A stretch of 64,000 bases of DNA from JAICMB01 sp035295125 (GTDB lineage Bacteria; Acidobacteriota; Terriglobia; Bryobacterales; Bryobacteraceae), in NCBI GenBank assembly GCA_035295125.1, contig DATGJP010000067.1, forward strand, positions 124,001 through 188,000, read 5' to 3'. Below, one piece after another: positions 45,047-53,994 of this stretch. How positions within the stretch are numbered: position 1 is the stretch's first letter; each line of letters starts with the position of its first letter. The notes below the pieces were generated by a model. That model searched no databases. It was not told the DNA's origin and saw nothing but the letters and a program-made list of their open reading frames with translations. A program made the translations under genes and the position numbers.

Positions 45047-45505
45047 ATGCAAGCCATGGCCAGTGACGAAGATTTCATGCGCGAAGCGCTTCATCAGGCT
45101 CGTCGTGCCGAAGCGCAGGGAGAGATCCCCATCGGCGCGGTGGTGGTCATGGGCGGCGAGATCATTGGACGCGGGTCGAATGCGCCTATTCGCATCTCCG
45201 ACCCCACGGCCCACGCCGAGATTCTGGCGCTGCGTCAGGCGGCGAAGAAAACGGCAAATTACCGGTTGGAGCACGCCACGCTGTACGTGACGCTGGAACC
45301 CTGCGTCATGTGCGCCGGCGCACTGGTGGCGGCGCGTATCGAGCGCCTGGTCTTCGGCGGCCGCGACCTGCGCTTCGGCGGCGTGCGCAGCAAGTTTCGC
45401 GTCGCGGACTCGGACCTGCTCAATCATCGCGTCGAGATCGTGGAAGGCGTGCTGGGGCCCGAATGCACCGAACTACTGAAGGCGTTCTTCGAGAAGCGCC
45501 GCTGA
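45047..45505 (+). CDS. tadA: tRNA adenosine(34) deaminase
   Basis: 152 residues from ATG 45047; ATG 45056 and a TTG at 45020 are alternatives. Zinc site: His56 and catalytic Glu58 in TAHAEI, Cys86 and Cys89 in PCVMCAGAL. It turns A34 of tRNA-Arg(ACG) into inosine, an essential wobble modification. Divergent from glnA across a ~115-nt gap in which no clear promoter was recognised. Confidence 0.92.
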   Translation: MQAMASDEDFMREALHQARRAEAQGEIPIGAVVVMGGEIIGRGSNAPIRISDPTAHAEILALRQAAKKTANYRLEHATLYVTLEPCVMCAGALVAARIERLVFGGRDLRFGGVRSKFRVADSDLLNHRVEIVEGVLGPECTELLKAFFEKRR

Positions 45506-45565
45506 CGGTCCCTACGCCGGCTTTACGAGACTGCAGAAGGGTGACGCAGATCGGGTTGAAAGGTG

Positions 45566-45647
45566 GGACAGGCGGTTTCGCCTGTCCTTGTCTCGGTGAA
45601 GTCCAAAGGCAGGCTGAAGGCCTGCTCCCCTTCCACATCCTCCAAAT
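45566..45647. repeat. composite REP-like element, copy 1
   Basis: GGACAGGCGGTTTCGCCTGTCC (45566-45587), then TCGGTGAAGTCCAAAG, a second hairpin GCAGGCTGAAGGCCTGC (45609-45625) and TTCCACATCCTCCAAAT. The same second half is at 55771-55829 in reverse, and a shorter version at 49882-49938. It fills most of the 269-nt gap between tadA and the next gene; I see no gene there. Confidence 0.75.
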
Positions 45648-45774
45648 CGTCGCGGGACGCCCGCCTTTCGATCCGTTGGAACCCCACTGCCCCACCAGCA
45701 CGTCCCACTCCCAAGTACTTCTGGTACAAAGCCGGTTTGCGAGGCGATTCCTGCATCTGTCACACTCTAAACTA

Positions 45775-46563
45775 ATGCAACGCTGTTTCCGCACCGCGAC
45801 ACGGGCGTGCGCGTGGATCGTTCTGATCGCGCTGTCTTACACCCCGATGGGCGCGCAAGGGGACGGCGGAACCGCTCGTACGCTGCCATCATCGGAGACA
45901 CTCCAATACTCCGTGGAATGGCGCCTCATCAATGCCGGCAATGCCAGGCTCTCTATCGAACCCGCGCATACCTCCGGATCGCAATGGGAAGCCAAGGTGC
46001 ACCTCGAATCCGTGGGTATGGTCTCGAAGCTGTATCGCCTTGACGATAACTACGCGGTGAGGTTGGAAGATCAATTCTGCGCCACGGGTAGTGACATGAG
46101 CACCATCGAAGGAAAGAAACGCCGCGAAACGAAGGTGCAATACGATCGCTCCAAAGGACGCGCGACCTACTCGGAACGCGACTTGTTAAAGAACGGACTC
46201 GTAGATACCAAGGAGATCGAAGTCCCCACCTGCGTGAGCGACGTGGTCGGCGGATTGTACAAGCTTCGGCTCATGCATCTCGAGCCCGGCCAGTCGACGC
46301 AGATCCCCACCAGCGACGGCAAAAAATCGGCCGCCGTTCGTATCGAAGCGCAGGCGCGTGAGGAGATCAAAACAAAGCTCGGCACGTTCAAAACGATTCG
46401 CTACGAAGCATTCATTTTCAACGGCGTCATTTATTCCAAGAAGGCCAGCATGCTGGTGTGGATCACTGACGACGCTCGCCGGCTGCCCGTACAGATGCGC
46501 GCTCGCATGTCGTTTCCCATCGGATCCATTACGCTGCAGTTGGACAAGGAAACCCATTCGTGA
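45775..46563 (+). CDS. secreted DUF3108-type protein
   Basis: 262 residues from ATG 45775; the open frame further upstream runs through the repeat and tadA and is rejected. Signal peptide (ACAWIVLIALSYTPMGAQG), then a beta-rich fold with ETLQYSVEWRLINAGNARL and VVGGLYKLRLMHLEPGQ, typical of DUF3108, whose function is unknown. It overlaps the next gene by GTGA. Confidence 0.7.
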   Translation: MQRCFRTATRACAWIVLIALSYTPMGAQGDGGTARTLPSSETLQYSVEWRLINAGNARLSIEPAHTSGSQWEAKVHLESVGMVSKLYRLDDNYAVRLEDQFCATGSDMSTIEGKKRRETKVQYDRSKGRATYSERDLLKNGLVDTKEIEVPTCVSDVVGGLYKLRLMHLEPGQSTQIPTSDGKKSAAVRIEAQAREEIKTKLGTFKTIRYEAFIFNGVIYSKKASMLVWITDDARRLPVQMRARMSFPIGSITLQLDKETHS

Positions 46564-47636
46564 GAAGTCTGATCGTGGTCTTCGCGACGGTTGCGGCGTT
46601 TGCCCAACAGCCGGCGGCTCTGAACGGGACCCAGGCGCAGGAGTTGATGATGCGAAGCATCCAGTTGATGGATGCCGGCGGTGTCGCTTTACCCGAGTTG
46701 GGCAGGGCCGGCGCACCCTTGTCCGAGAATGCCCGGCAGGCTTTGGTCAACATCCGAGCCGCGGCCGCGAATCTGCAATTTCTGAACGTCTTCCAGAGTA
46801 ATCTGCGAGCCTACTTGCTCGTCGCCGATTCATTGCCCAAACCGCCCGATTTTCCCGATCAGGCGCGCCAGCAACTCGCCGAGCTGCGCGATAACTTTGC
46901 CCGCCTGGAGACCTATTTCGCGCTGCAACTCGCGCAACGGGACCGCCAGCTTCGGTCTCCCGATCGCGACAACCTCGCACGATACGCCGATGCCGACACC
47001 AAAGTGATTCCGCCGCAGGCCGACAAGCCTCGAGTAGTCTTTTTGGGTGATTCGATTACCGATGGCTGGCGCCTGAACGAGTATTTCGTCGACCGGGATT
47101 TCATCAACCGCGGCATCAGCGGGCAGATCACGGGAGAGATGCTGGGGCGGATGATCGCCGACGTCGTGGCGCTTCGTCCGCAGGCGGTACTCATTCTTGC
47201 CGGCACGAACGACCTCGCGCGCGGCGTTTCACTACTTGCGATTGAAAACAATCTGACGATGATCGCCGACCTTGCCGACTACTACAAGATCAAGGTCATC
47301 ATGGCTTCTGTCCTCCCTGTGAGCGACTATCACAAGGACGTAAATCCGAGCTACGAGCGATCGAAGGAGCGTTCTCCATCGCTGATTCGCTCGCTGAACG
47401 GGTGGATCGAAAGCTTTTCCAAAGATCGCGGCTTCACGTATCTCGACTATTTCTCAGCCATGGTCGACGACTCCGGCTTCATTAAACCCGACCTGGCGGA
47501 TGACGGTCTGCATCCCAATAGCGCCGGCTATCGCGTCATGGCTCCGCTTGCGCTTGCCGCCATCGACAAAACGGTTCGAACGGCTGTACCCCTGCAACAA
47601 AAGACACGCCGGCATCGTCTATTCAGTCAACAGTAG
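46560..47636 (+). CDS. secreted SGNH/GDSL hydrolase
   Basis: 358 residues from GTG 46560. Short signal peptide (LIVVFATVAAFAQ), a helical ~130-residue N-terminal extension and an SGNH domain from about 158: Ser in FLGDSITDGW, Gly in NRGISGQ, Asn in AGTNDLARG, and Asp/His in DGLHPNSAGY. It probably hydrolyses an ester on a lipid or glycan; the substrate is unknown. The helical extension is not recognised. Confidence 0.85.
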   Translation: MRSLIVVFATVAAFAQQPAALNGTQAQELMMRSIQLMDAGGVALPELGRAGAPLSENARQALVNIRAAAANLQFLNVFQSNLRAYLLVADSLPKPPDFPDQARQQLAELRDNFARLETYFALQLAQRDRQLRSPDRDNLARYADADTKVIPPQADKPRVVFLGDSITDGWRLNEYFVDRDFINRGISGQITGEMLGRMIADVVALRPQAVLILAGTNDLARGVSLLAIENNLTMIADLADYYKIKVIMASVLPVSDYHKDVNPSYERSKERSPSLIRSLNGWIESFSKDRGFTYLDYFSAMVDDSGFIKPDLADDGLHPNSAGYRVMAPLALAAIDKTVRTAVPLQQKTRRHRLFSQQ

Positions 47637-47667
47637 CTGGCTCTTCCGGCCCGTGCTGTGCCTTCAA

Positions 47668-48747
47668 ATGCCTAAGTCGCTGAAAATACTGGTTTTCGCA
47701 ACCTGTTTGAGCCTGAGTGCCCAAACTCCCATTACCGTCGATCAGGTAGTCTCGTTCGTTAAATCCGCCGTTAAACTTCATCAGTCCGACAAGGATGTCG
47801 CTGAACAACTGCGTCATATGAAGCTCAGAAACCGGCTTGACGACCGGACTATAGAAGATCTGCAGGGGCAAGGCGCGGGTCCGAAGACTATCGCCGCGCT
47901 GAACGAACTACGAAACAGCTCGGCGAATCTGCCGCCGCCGGCCAGTGCAACGGCCAAGGCGATTGAGCCTCCGGCTCCTCCGCCCAGCCTTCCGGAACAA
48001 GGAAAAATCATCGAGGCGGCTCGCGAATACGCCTTGAACTACTCCAAGCAGCTCCCCAACTTTCTCTGCATGGAGATGGCGTGGCAAAAGATCGATCGCA
48101 ATCTCAACGACACGTCCGGCGAAGAGGTGTGGGAGGGTGTGGGCAGTTTCATCACGCGCCTGAGCTTTTTTGAGCAGAAAGAAGACTACAAGGTCGTGAT
48201 GGTGAACAACAAGTCGGTGAGCAACACATCCATGGGCCAGCTCGGCGGCGCGGTCAGCATGGGTGAGTTTGGCAGCATGTTAAAGGACATCTTCGACCCC
48301 TCCTCGGAAGCCCACTTCGAGTGGGACCATTGGGGCAAAGTCCGCGGCCGCGAGACCTACGTATTCTCATACATGATCGATCTCGCGCACTCCAAATACT
48401 CGATGGATTGGGAACGCACGAACCACATCACAACGGCGTGCCGCGGTCTCGTGTATATCGATAAGGAACTCAACACCATTCCCCGTTTCACGCAGGAACC
48501 GTATGACATTCCATCCAGCTACCCGGTTCGCGCGGTACGGCACACAGTGGACTACGACTTCCAGAAGATCGGCGAAACGGAATACCTGGTGCCGTTGAAA
48601 GTCACGGTAACGTCGAGGCTTCCGAAGTACCTGGCGCGCAACGACGTCGAGTTCCGCTTGTACCAGAAATTCGGCACCTCTTCTGAAATCAAATTCAATT
48701 CCATGCCGGACGAAACTCCGGACGAGAAGACGCCCAAGAAGCCATAA
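47668..48747 (+). CDS. secreted LPNxxC family protein, tandem copy 1
   Basis: 359 residues from ATG 47668. Signal peptide (LKILVFATCLSLSAQT), an N-terminal helical module (VVSFVKSAVKLHQSDKDVA, LDDRTIEDLQGQGAGPKTI) with a helix-hairpin look, a Pro/Ala-rich linker and a beta-rich domain with LPNFLCM. It is the same length as the next gene and matches along the whole chain. No known function. Confidence 0.65.
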   Translation: MPKSLKILVFATCLSLSAQTPITVDQVVSFVKSAVKLHQSDKDVAEQLRHMKLRNRLDDRTIEDLQGQGAGPKTIAALNELRNSSANLPPPASATAKAIEPPAPPPSLPEQGKIIEAAREYALNYSKQLPNFLCMEMAWQKIDRNLNDTSGEEVWEGVGSFITRLSFFEQKEDYKVVMVNNKSVSNTSMGQLGGAVSMGEFGSMLKDIFDPSSEAHFEWDHWGKVRGRETYVFSYMIDLAHSKYSMDWERTNHITTACRGLVYIDKELNTIPRFTQEPYDIPSSYPVRAVRHTVDYDFQKIGETEYLVPLKVTVTSRLPKYLARNDVEFRLYQKFGTSSEIKFNSMPDETPDEKTPKKP

Positions 48748-48755
48748 TTGTACTA

Positions 48756-49835
48756 ATGGGTCGCCTGCTGACGTTGCTCGCCTGTACTACGGCCCTGGCG
48801 GCCACGGAAATGAGAATGTCCGTGGAGCAGGTGGTTTCCTTCGTCAAGTCGTCCGTGAAAATGCATTACCCCGACAAGCAGGTCGCAGAGTATTTGCACC
48901 ACGTCCGGCTGACCAACCGCCTCGACGACCGTACCATCGAGGATTTGCAGGGTGATGGCGCCGGTCCGCGCACCGTAACCGCACTGAATGACCTGCGGGC
49001 GACTTCCGCGAATCTCCCGGCGGCGCCCCAGATGGTCAAGGCAGAGCCGCCGCCACCGGCGCCTGGCCCGAATTCGGTCGAGCAGGAGCGGATTCTCGAT
49101 GCCGCGCGCGACTACGCCAGGAATTATTCGCGGCAACTCCCGAATTTCATGTGCCTGCAAGTCACCCGGCAGTATGTGGACTGGAACCTGGGTGATGCGC
49201 CCGGCACCGAAACATGGGCGGGCGTCGGAATGTATACCTCGCGCCTGAGCTACTTCGACCAGAAGGAAGATTACAAGGTCGTGATGGTCGACAATCATTC
49301 TGTCGACGGTTTGCCGCTGCAGTCGCTCCAGGGAACAGTGTCCGCGGGCGAGTTTGGCAGCATGATGAAAGAGATCTTCGAAAGAGAATCGGAGACGAGA
49401 TTCGGCTGGGATCATTGGGCAACGCTGCGTGGCCGCCGGATGTATGTGTTCGCCTACGACATTGACCAGCCGCACTCGAAATACCACATCACCTGGGATC
49501 GTACGCAGCACATCATGCCGGCATATCGCGGGTTGATCTACGTCGACACGGACACCAACATGATCATGCGCATCACGCAGGAGCCCTACGATATTCCGGC
49601 AAGCTTCCCTGTGCAGAGCGTGAAGGAAACACTCGATTACGATTTCCAGAAGATCGGCGGCGGCGAATTTCTTGTGCCCATGAAGGCCGTGATCTCCTCA
49701 CACACGCCGACCTTCCTGACGAAAAACGACATCGAGTTCCGGCTCTATCAGAAGTTCGGTACCGAGAGCACCATCAAGTTCGAAGACGCGCCTCCGCCAC
49801 CTTTGTCCGACGACAAGGTGAAGGAGAAGAAATAG
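48756..49835 (+). CDS. secreted LPNxxC family protein, tandem copy 2
   Basis: 359 residues. Signal peptide (LLTLLACTTALAATE), then VVSFVKSSVKMHYPDKQVA and LDDRTIEDLQGDGAGPRTV, linker, LPNFMCL, QEPYDIPASFPVQSVKETL and DVEFRLYQKFGT-like end. A tandem duplicate of the gene before it, 8 nt away, with a different C-terminal tail. Same unknown role. Confidence 0.65.
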   Translation: MGRLLTLLACTTALAATEMRMSVEQVVSFVKSSVKMHYPDKQVAEYLHHVRLTNRLDDRTIEDLQGDGAGPRTVTALNDLRATSANLPAAPQMVKAEPPPPAPGPNSVEQERILDAARDYARNYSRQLPNFMCLQVTRQYVDWNLGDAPGTETWAGVGMYTSRLSYFDQKEDYKVVMVDNHSVDGLPLQSLQGTVSAGEFGSMMKEIFERESETRFGWDHWATLRGRRMYVFAYDIDQPHSKYHITWDRTQHIMPAYRGLIYVDTDTNMIMRITQEPYDIPASFPVQSVKETLDYDFQKIGGGEFLVPMKAVISSHTPTFLTKNDIEFRLYQKFGTESTIKFEDAPPPPLSDDKVKEKK

Positions 49836-49881
49836 CTGCTGTCGTCAAGGACCGTTGGTCCACGAACCTGGATGAAACAAG

Positions 49882-49938
49882 GTGGCCCAGGCGGTTTCGC
49901 CTGTGTGTTTTCGGTGAGGTCCAAAGGCAGGCGAAACC
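49882..49938. repeat. composite REP-like element, copy 2
   Basis: CAGGCGGTTTCGCCTG (49888-49903) and TCGGTGAGGTCCAAAGGCAG (49911-49930), the same order as 45566-45647 but with a shortened second hairpin. Confidence 0.7.
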
Positions 49939-49973
49939 TCTTCACCCGATACCAGCGAAAAACCAGAGGTCAA

Positions 49974-51641
49974 GTGAGCGGTCCAAGCACCCGTCCTGGT
50001 AACTCAAAATTGGCTGCGGCAACGCTGCTCCGCGGAGCAGCCAGTTTCACCAGCCTTGCGATCCGTGCCGGTTTGCTGGTGGCGGCGCTATGCCAACCCA
50101 GCCTCTCCCAAACCCTCCCCGAAATCCTGAGCCACGCACGCCAGGCCTCAGGTTATGACAAACTCACCGGCACCCTCGAACTCCATGGCCGGGCGACGGT
50201 CTACGGCCTCAGCGGACCGCTCGTGTTCACTCTGGCCCCTGACGGTCGTTTTCGATGGACGGCGGATTTACCAATTCCCGCCGGAGCGGGATATGACGGC
50301 AGGGAGTGGTGGGAGGTCGATCAGTCCCGCGTGCCGGTGGTGCACTCTCCCGGCGATCCTGGAGCCGCGATCCCACTGCCCTGGATTCTCACAGGCCGCT
50401 GGACGGACCCTAACAGCGGCGTGGAAGCCTCGCTGGCGCCTGGTTCCAATTCCAAACGCATCGTTCTCGATCTGCGAATGCCCGGCGCGAATGCCGAGGG
50501 GCAACTCACCTTGGACCGCGCGGCGTTTCTGCCTGTTTCCTTCAAGACGGGGCCGGCGCACTACGAAGTCGCTTGCGAATTCCAGAACTACCGGAAGGAG
50601 CAGGGCCTGAACCTTGCCCATCGCTGGAACGCGAGTCAGGCTACCCAAAACACTTCGTTCGTGATCGCGGATGCGAGCGTTGTCTCACAAGTATCGTTTG
50701 CTGCTCCCGATCCGCCCGCCGATACTCGCTTTGATCCCAAGCTTGCCGCCGCGGTTGATACTAGGGCCTCAAACACAGGGCAACTCTTGGTTCGCCCGCG
50801 GCTCAACGGCAAAGACGTTGGCTGGTTTCTGCTGGATTCCGGCGCCGGAGGAATGGTAATCACTCCCGAGGTGGCTGACCGTCTCGGAATGGAGTCGATC
50901 GGAAAGATTGGAGTGCTTGGCATCGGTGGCCCATTGAACACCATACTCCGTCGAGGTGCGACGTTCGAACTGGGCGGCATGTCGATCGACGGTCTGCTAT
51001 TCTCCCAGGTGGACATGACGCCGCTCGCCAAGCTATTGGGAGTTGACGCCTTCGCCGGTGTAGTTGGCTATGACGTTCTTGCCCGCGCGGTCGTCGAACT
51101 CGACCCGGCGAGTCACACCATGACCATGTTCGATCCGGCGCAGTACCAATCCCCCGCCGCGGAATGGCAGCCGATATCGCTTGCCGGCAAGATCCCACAG
51201 GTGCGAGCCACCTACGAAGGCGGCCGTCAGGGCACTTTCACGCTCGATCTGGGCTCGAATGCAGGAGTGATGTTCAACGCACCCGCCGTGACGCATAATC
51301 ACCTGATTGACAGCCGCGCCACCCAGGTTGCCTATCCGCTTCAGGGAGTCGGCGATTTCCGGACCGAATGGCGGCGTGGAACGCTCGAATGGATACAGCT
51401 AGGCAGTCAACGTATTGAAACAATTCAGGCTGGCTTCGTGACATTGGCCGCGCCCGGCACTCCTCTCAACGATCCCCGCATCGACGGTTCCCTTGGAACC
51501 GCGGCTCTCGGCCGCTTGAAAGTTATTTTCAATTACCCTTCGAGGAAAATCGCATTCCTTTCGTCGTCAAGTGGTATGCAGGCTCACAAAACGCTACCCA
51601 CGCCCGACAGCCTCGGAACTACCCTCATTTTTCCCTATTGA
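49974..51641 (+). CDS. secreted retropepsin-like aspartyl protease, two DxG motifs
   Basis: 555 residues from GTG 49974 (AGAGGT 3 nt before). The frame stays open from ATG 49872, but that part is repeat sequence. Signal peptide about 20-48 (AIRAGLLVAALCQPSLSQ). An N-terminal lipoprotein-like beta domain (about 50-240) leads to two aspartyl-protease lobes: WFLLDSGAGGMVI (about 285) and TFTLDLGSNAGVMF (about 424). The first has the classic DSGA; the second is DLGS, so activity may rest on an altered pair or on dimers. Confidence 0.7.
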   Translation: MSGPSTRPGNSKLAAATLLRGAASFTSLAIRAGLLVAALCQPSLSQTLPEILSHARQASGYDKLTGTLELHGRATVYGLSGPLVFTLAPDGRFRWTADLPIPAGAGYDGREWWEVDQSRVPVVHSPGDPGAAIPLPWILTGRWTDPNSGVEASLAPGSNSKRIVLDLRMPGANAEGQLTLDRAAFLPVSFKTGPAHYEVACEFQNYRKEQGLNLAHRWNASQATQNTSFVIADASVVSQVSFAAPDPPADTRFDPKLAAAVDTRASNTGQLLVRPRLNGKDVGWFLLDSGAGGMVITPEVADRLGMESIGKIGVLGIGGPLNTILRRGATFELGGMSIDGLLFSQVDMTPLAKLLGVDAFAGVVGYDVLARAVVELDPASHTMTMFDPAQYQSPAAEWQPISLAGKIPQVRATYEGGRQGTFTLDLGSNAGVMFNAPAVTHNHLIDSRATQVAYPLQGVGDFRTEWRRGTLEWIQLGSQRIETIQAGFVTLAAPGTPLNDPRIDGSLGTAALGRLKVIFNYPSRKIAFLSSSSGMQAHKTLPTPDSLGTTLIFPY

Positions 51642-51665
51642 CTCTGCCTGCCAGTTCAGTACAAT
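51638..51665 (+). promoter_or_regulatory. sigma-70 type promoter of the MerR gene
   Basis: TTGACT (51638-51643), 16-nt spacer, TACAAT (51660-51665). It overlaps the stop codon of the previous gene; leader about 40 nt. Confidence 0.6.
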
Positions 51666-51713
51666 CTTTATGCCGGTCTCTTTCCGACAAGCTAAAAACG
51701 TCAGCGGGGCTTC

Positions 51714-52223
51714 ATGTTCAAAACAAAAAAATCACGTCCTGAAACGAACGGTGGCGAACGCACTTATAGCAGCAGCGATGTTTCCCGCATAGCTCAAGTA
51801 AGTCTCAGGCAACTGCAGTGGTGGGATGAGCGCAAAGTTGTGTCCCCCCGGCACGAGGGTCACAAGCGGATTTACTTGCCACAGGAAGTAATCGAGATTA
51901 CAGTTATCGCCGAGCTTCGCCGAAAGGGATTCTCGCTCCAGAAGATCCGCCGCGTTCTTCGATTCCTGCAGCGCGAAATGGGAAGGCGGCTGAGCGATGT
52001 TCTCGCCACCGATTCTAATCTTCACCTGGTAACCGACGGAAAGTCGATCTACCTCGAAGATCAGCAGGAACGCATCATCGACATCCTGAAAAACGCTAAA
52101 CAGCCCATGTTCCTGGTTTGCGTCAGCGATCAGGTCCGCCGGCTCGGTGAGACACCGAAGAAACCGATGAGGAGCGAGGCCGCCTCGGCATCTGCTAGCC
52201 GCCGCCCGGTCCGTTCAGCTTAG
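51714..52223 (+). CDS. MerR family transcriptional regulator
   Basis: 169 residues. Winged HTH: YSSSDVSRIAQVSLRQLQWW then DERKVVSPRHEGHKRIYLP (about 18-58), followed by a helical part (RRVLRFLQREMGRRL). The C-terminal ~60 residues have no Cys, so it is not a metal sensor of the MerR type. Effector unknown. Confidence 0.85.
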   Translation: MFKTKKSRPETNGGERTYSSSDVSRIAQVSLRQLQWWDERKVVSPRHEGHKRIYLPQEVIEITVIAELRRKGFSLQKIRRVLRFLQREMGRRLSDVLATDSNLHLVTDGKSIYLEDQQERIIDILKNAKQPMFLVCVSDQVRRLGETPKKPMRSEAASASASRRPVRSA

Positions 52224-52353
52224 TACACCTTTCAGAAATTCGCACACTTATGCCGGTCCGGCAACCAGCGGTCTGCGTTGCGTAAATGCTGAAACATTGT
52301 ACTTAGCGAGATTCCCGGGGAAACCCGATATACTGGAAGTAGCGAGGCACCTG

Positions 52354-53958
52354 ATGGCGCGAGGTAGGCGGACTCTTCTCTTTTTCGCAGTTATTATCTT
52401 GGCCTGTTCGATCGTGGGGGGTATTTTTGGCTCCGGCGTTCCGGGCGTTTCCGCCGCAACCAGTGGCGACGACGACTTGAGCCCTAACATCAAAGCCTTT
52501 ACGAATGTTTATGCAGTCGTGGAGGCGAACTTCGCCGACAAACTAAGCGCTGATAAGGGACTCTACAAGGGCGCTATTCCGGGCATGCTCCGTACCCTCG
52601 ATCCGCACTCCAATTTCCTCGATCCGAAGGAATTCGAAGGTCTCCGCGACGATCAACAGGGCCGCTATTATGGTGTCGGAATGACGGTCGGGCCACGCAA
52701 CGGCAAGACCATCGTCCTGGCGCCCTTCGGCGGTTCGCCCGCATACAAGGCTGGTCTTCGCCCCGGCGACGTGATTCTGGAAGTTGACGATAAACGGACC
52801 GACAATATGTCGACCACCGATATCGCCGACCTGCTAAAGGGTGCTCGTGGAACGCACGTACAGGTTGTCGTTGGTCGCGAAGGCGTCGACAAACCACTCC
52901 GGTTCGACATCGTTCGTGACGCGATTCCGCGCTACAGCGTGAAGAACGCCATCTGGTACCGGCCAGGCATCGCTTACGTCGATATCGAGCAGTTCAACGA
53001 AAATACAAGCCACGAGTTCGAAGAAGCCCTCAAGAAACTCGGCGAAGCGAACATCAAGATGTTGATTCTGGACCTGCGCGACAACCCTGGCGGTGTCCTG
53101 AACGAAGGTGTGAACGTGACGGGCCACTTCCTGCACAAGAACGAACTGGTGGTCTCCCATCGCGGCCGTTCTTCGCCGGAGAAGCCTTACTACGCCCATG
53201 GCAGCCCGCTCGGCGAAAATTATCCCGTCGTTGTGCTGGTGAACCGTTACTCCGCTTCCGCCGCTGAAATCGTTTCGGGCGCGCTGCAGGATCATGATCG
53301 CGCGTGGATTCTTGGTGAAACCACATTCGGCAAGGGTCTCGTACAGACCGTTTATCCGCTTTCCGAAGGCGCAGGCCTGCTGCTTACGACGGCGCACTAT
53401 TACACGCCGAGCGGACGATTGATCCAGCGTGATTATTCGAACATCTCGTTCCTGGATTACTATTACGGAAAACACGGCGAGTTGAAGAATCCGACCGACG
53501 TGAAGAGCACTGACAGCGGCCGTACCGTGTATGGCGGGGGCGGTATCACCCCGGATGAAAAGTATACGACGCCGACCTACAACAAACTCCAGACTGAACT
53601 GCTCCGCAAGTACGAATTCTTCAATTTCACGGCGAAATACTTCGGCGGGCGCGACGCGAAGTTGCCGAAGGGTTGGGACCCCGACGACTCGGTGATGAAC
53701 GATTTCCACTCATACGTCCTGAAGCAGAACATTCCCTTCAGCGAAGCCGAGTGGACCGAGAATCGCCAGTGGATTCACGACCAGTTAAAGCGCGAAATGT
53801 ACGCCACTGGCTTCAGCTACGAGGAATCCCAGCAGGTCGCTGTTCAGACCGATCCCGAAGTGGCCAAGGCCGCCGATTCGATGCAGGAAGCAAAGGCCCT
53901 GCTCGACAAATCGAAAAAGTTGATCGTCCGGCGCTTCGCGCGCGACGACAGGCAGTAA
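52354..53958 (+). CDS. S41 carboxy-terminal processing peptidase
   Basis: 534 residues from ATG 52354 with GAGG 6 nt before; an earlier TTG at 52297 is less likely. One N-terminal membrane helix (LLFFAVIILACSIVGGIFG), a PDZ domain (about 95-180, GSPAYKAGLRPGDVILEVDD) and the S41 core with Ser in YSASAAEIVSG (about 301) and Lys in TFGKGLVQT (about 326). It cuts periplasmic proteins at the C-terminus or damaged ones. A ~95-residue C-terminal extension is helical and charged. Confidence 0.9.
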   Translation: MARGRRTLLFFAVIILACSIVGGIFGSGVPGVSAATSGDDDLSPNIKAFTNVYAVVEANFADKLSADKGLYKGAIPGMLRTLDPHSNFLDPKEFEGLRDDQQGRYYGVGMTVGPRNGKTIVLAPFGGSPAYKAGLRPGDVILEVDDKRTDNMSTTDIADLLKGARGTHVQVVVGREGVDKPLRFDIVRDAIPRYSVKNAIWYRPGIAYVDIEQFNENTSHEFEEALKKLGEANIKMLILDLRDNPGGVLNEGVNVTGHFLHKNELVVSHRGRSSPEKPYYAHGSPLGENYPVVVLVNRYSASAAEIVSGALQDHDRAWILGETTFGKGLVQTVYPLSEGAGLLLTTAHYYTPSGRLIQRDYSNISFLDYYYGKHGELKNPTDVKSTDSGRTVYGGGGITPDEKYTTPTYNKLQTELLRKYEFFNFTAKYFGGRDAKLPKGWDPDDSVMNDFHSYVLKQNIPFSEAEWTENRQWIHDQLKREMYATGFSYEESQQVAVQTDPEVAKAADSMQEAKALLDKSKKLIVRRFARDDRQ

Positions 53959-53960
53959 GC

Positions 53961-53981
53961 GGGCCGGCGGTTTCGCCTGCC
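53961..53981. repeat. REP-like palindrome before guaA
   Basis: GGGCCGGCGGTTTCGCCTGCC, 14 nt upstream of the guaA start codon. The arms are slightly diverged. Confidence 0.65.
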
Positions 53982-53994
53982 AGTAACATAGGAT

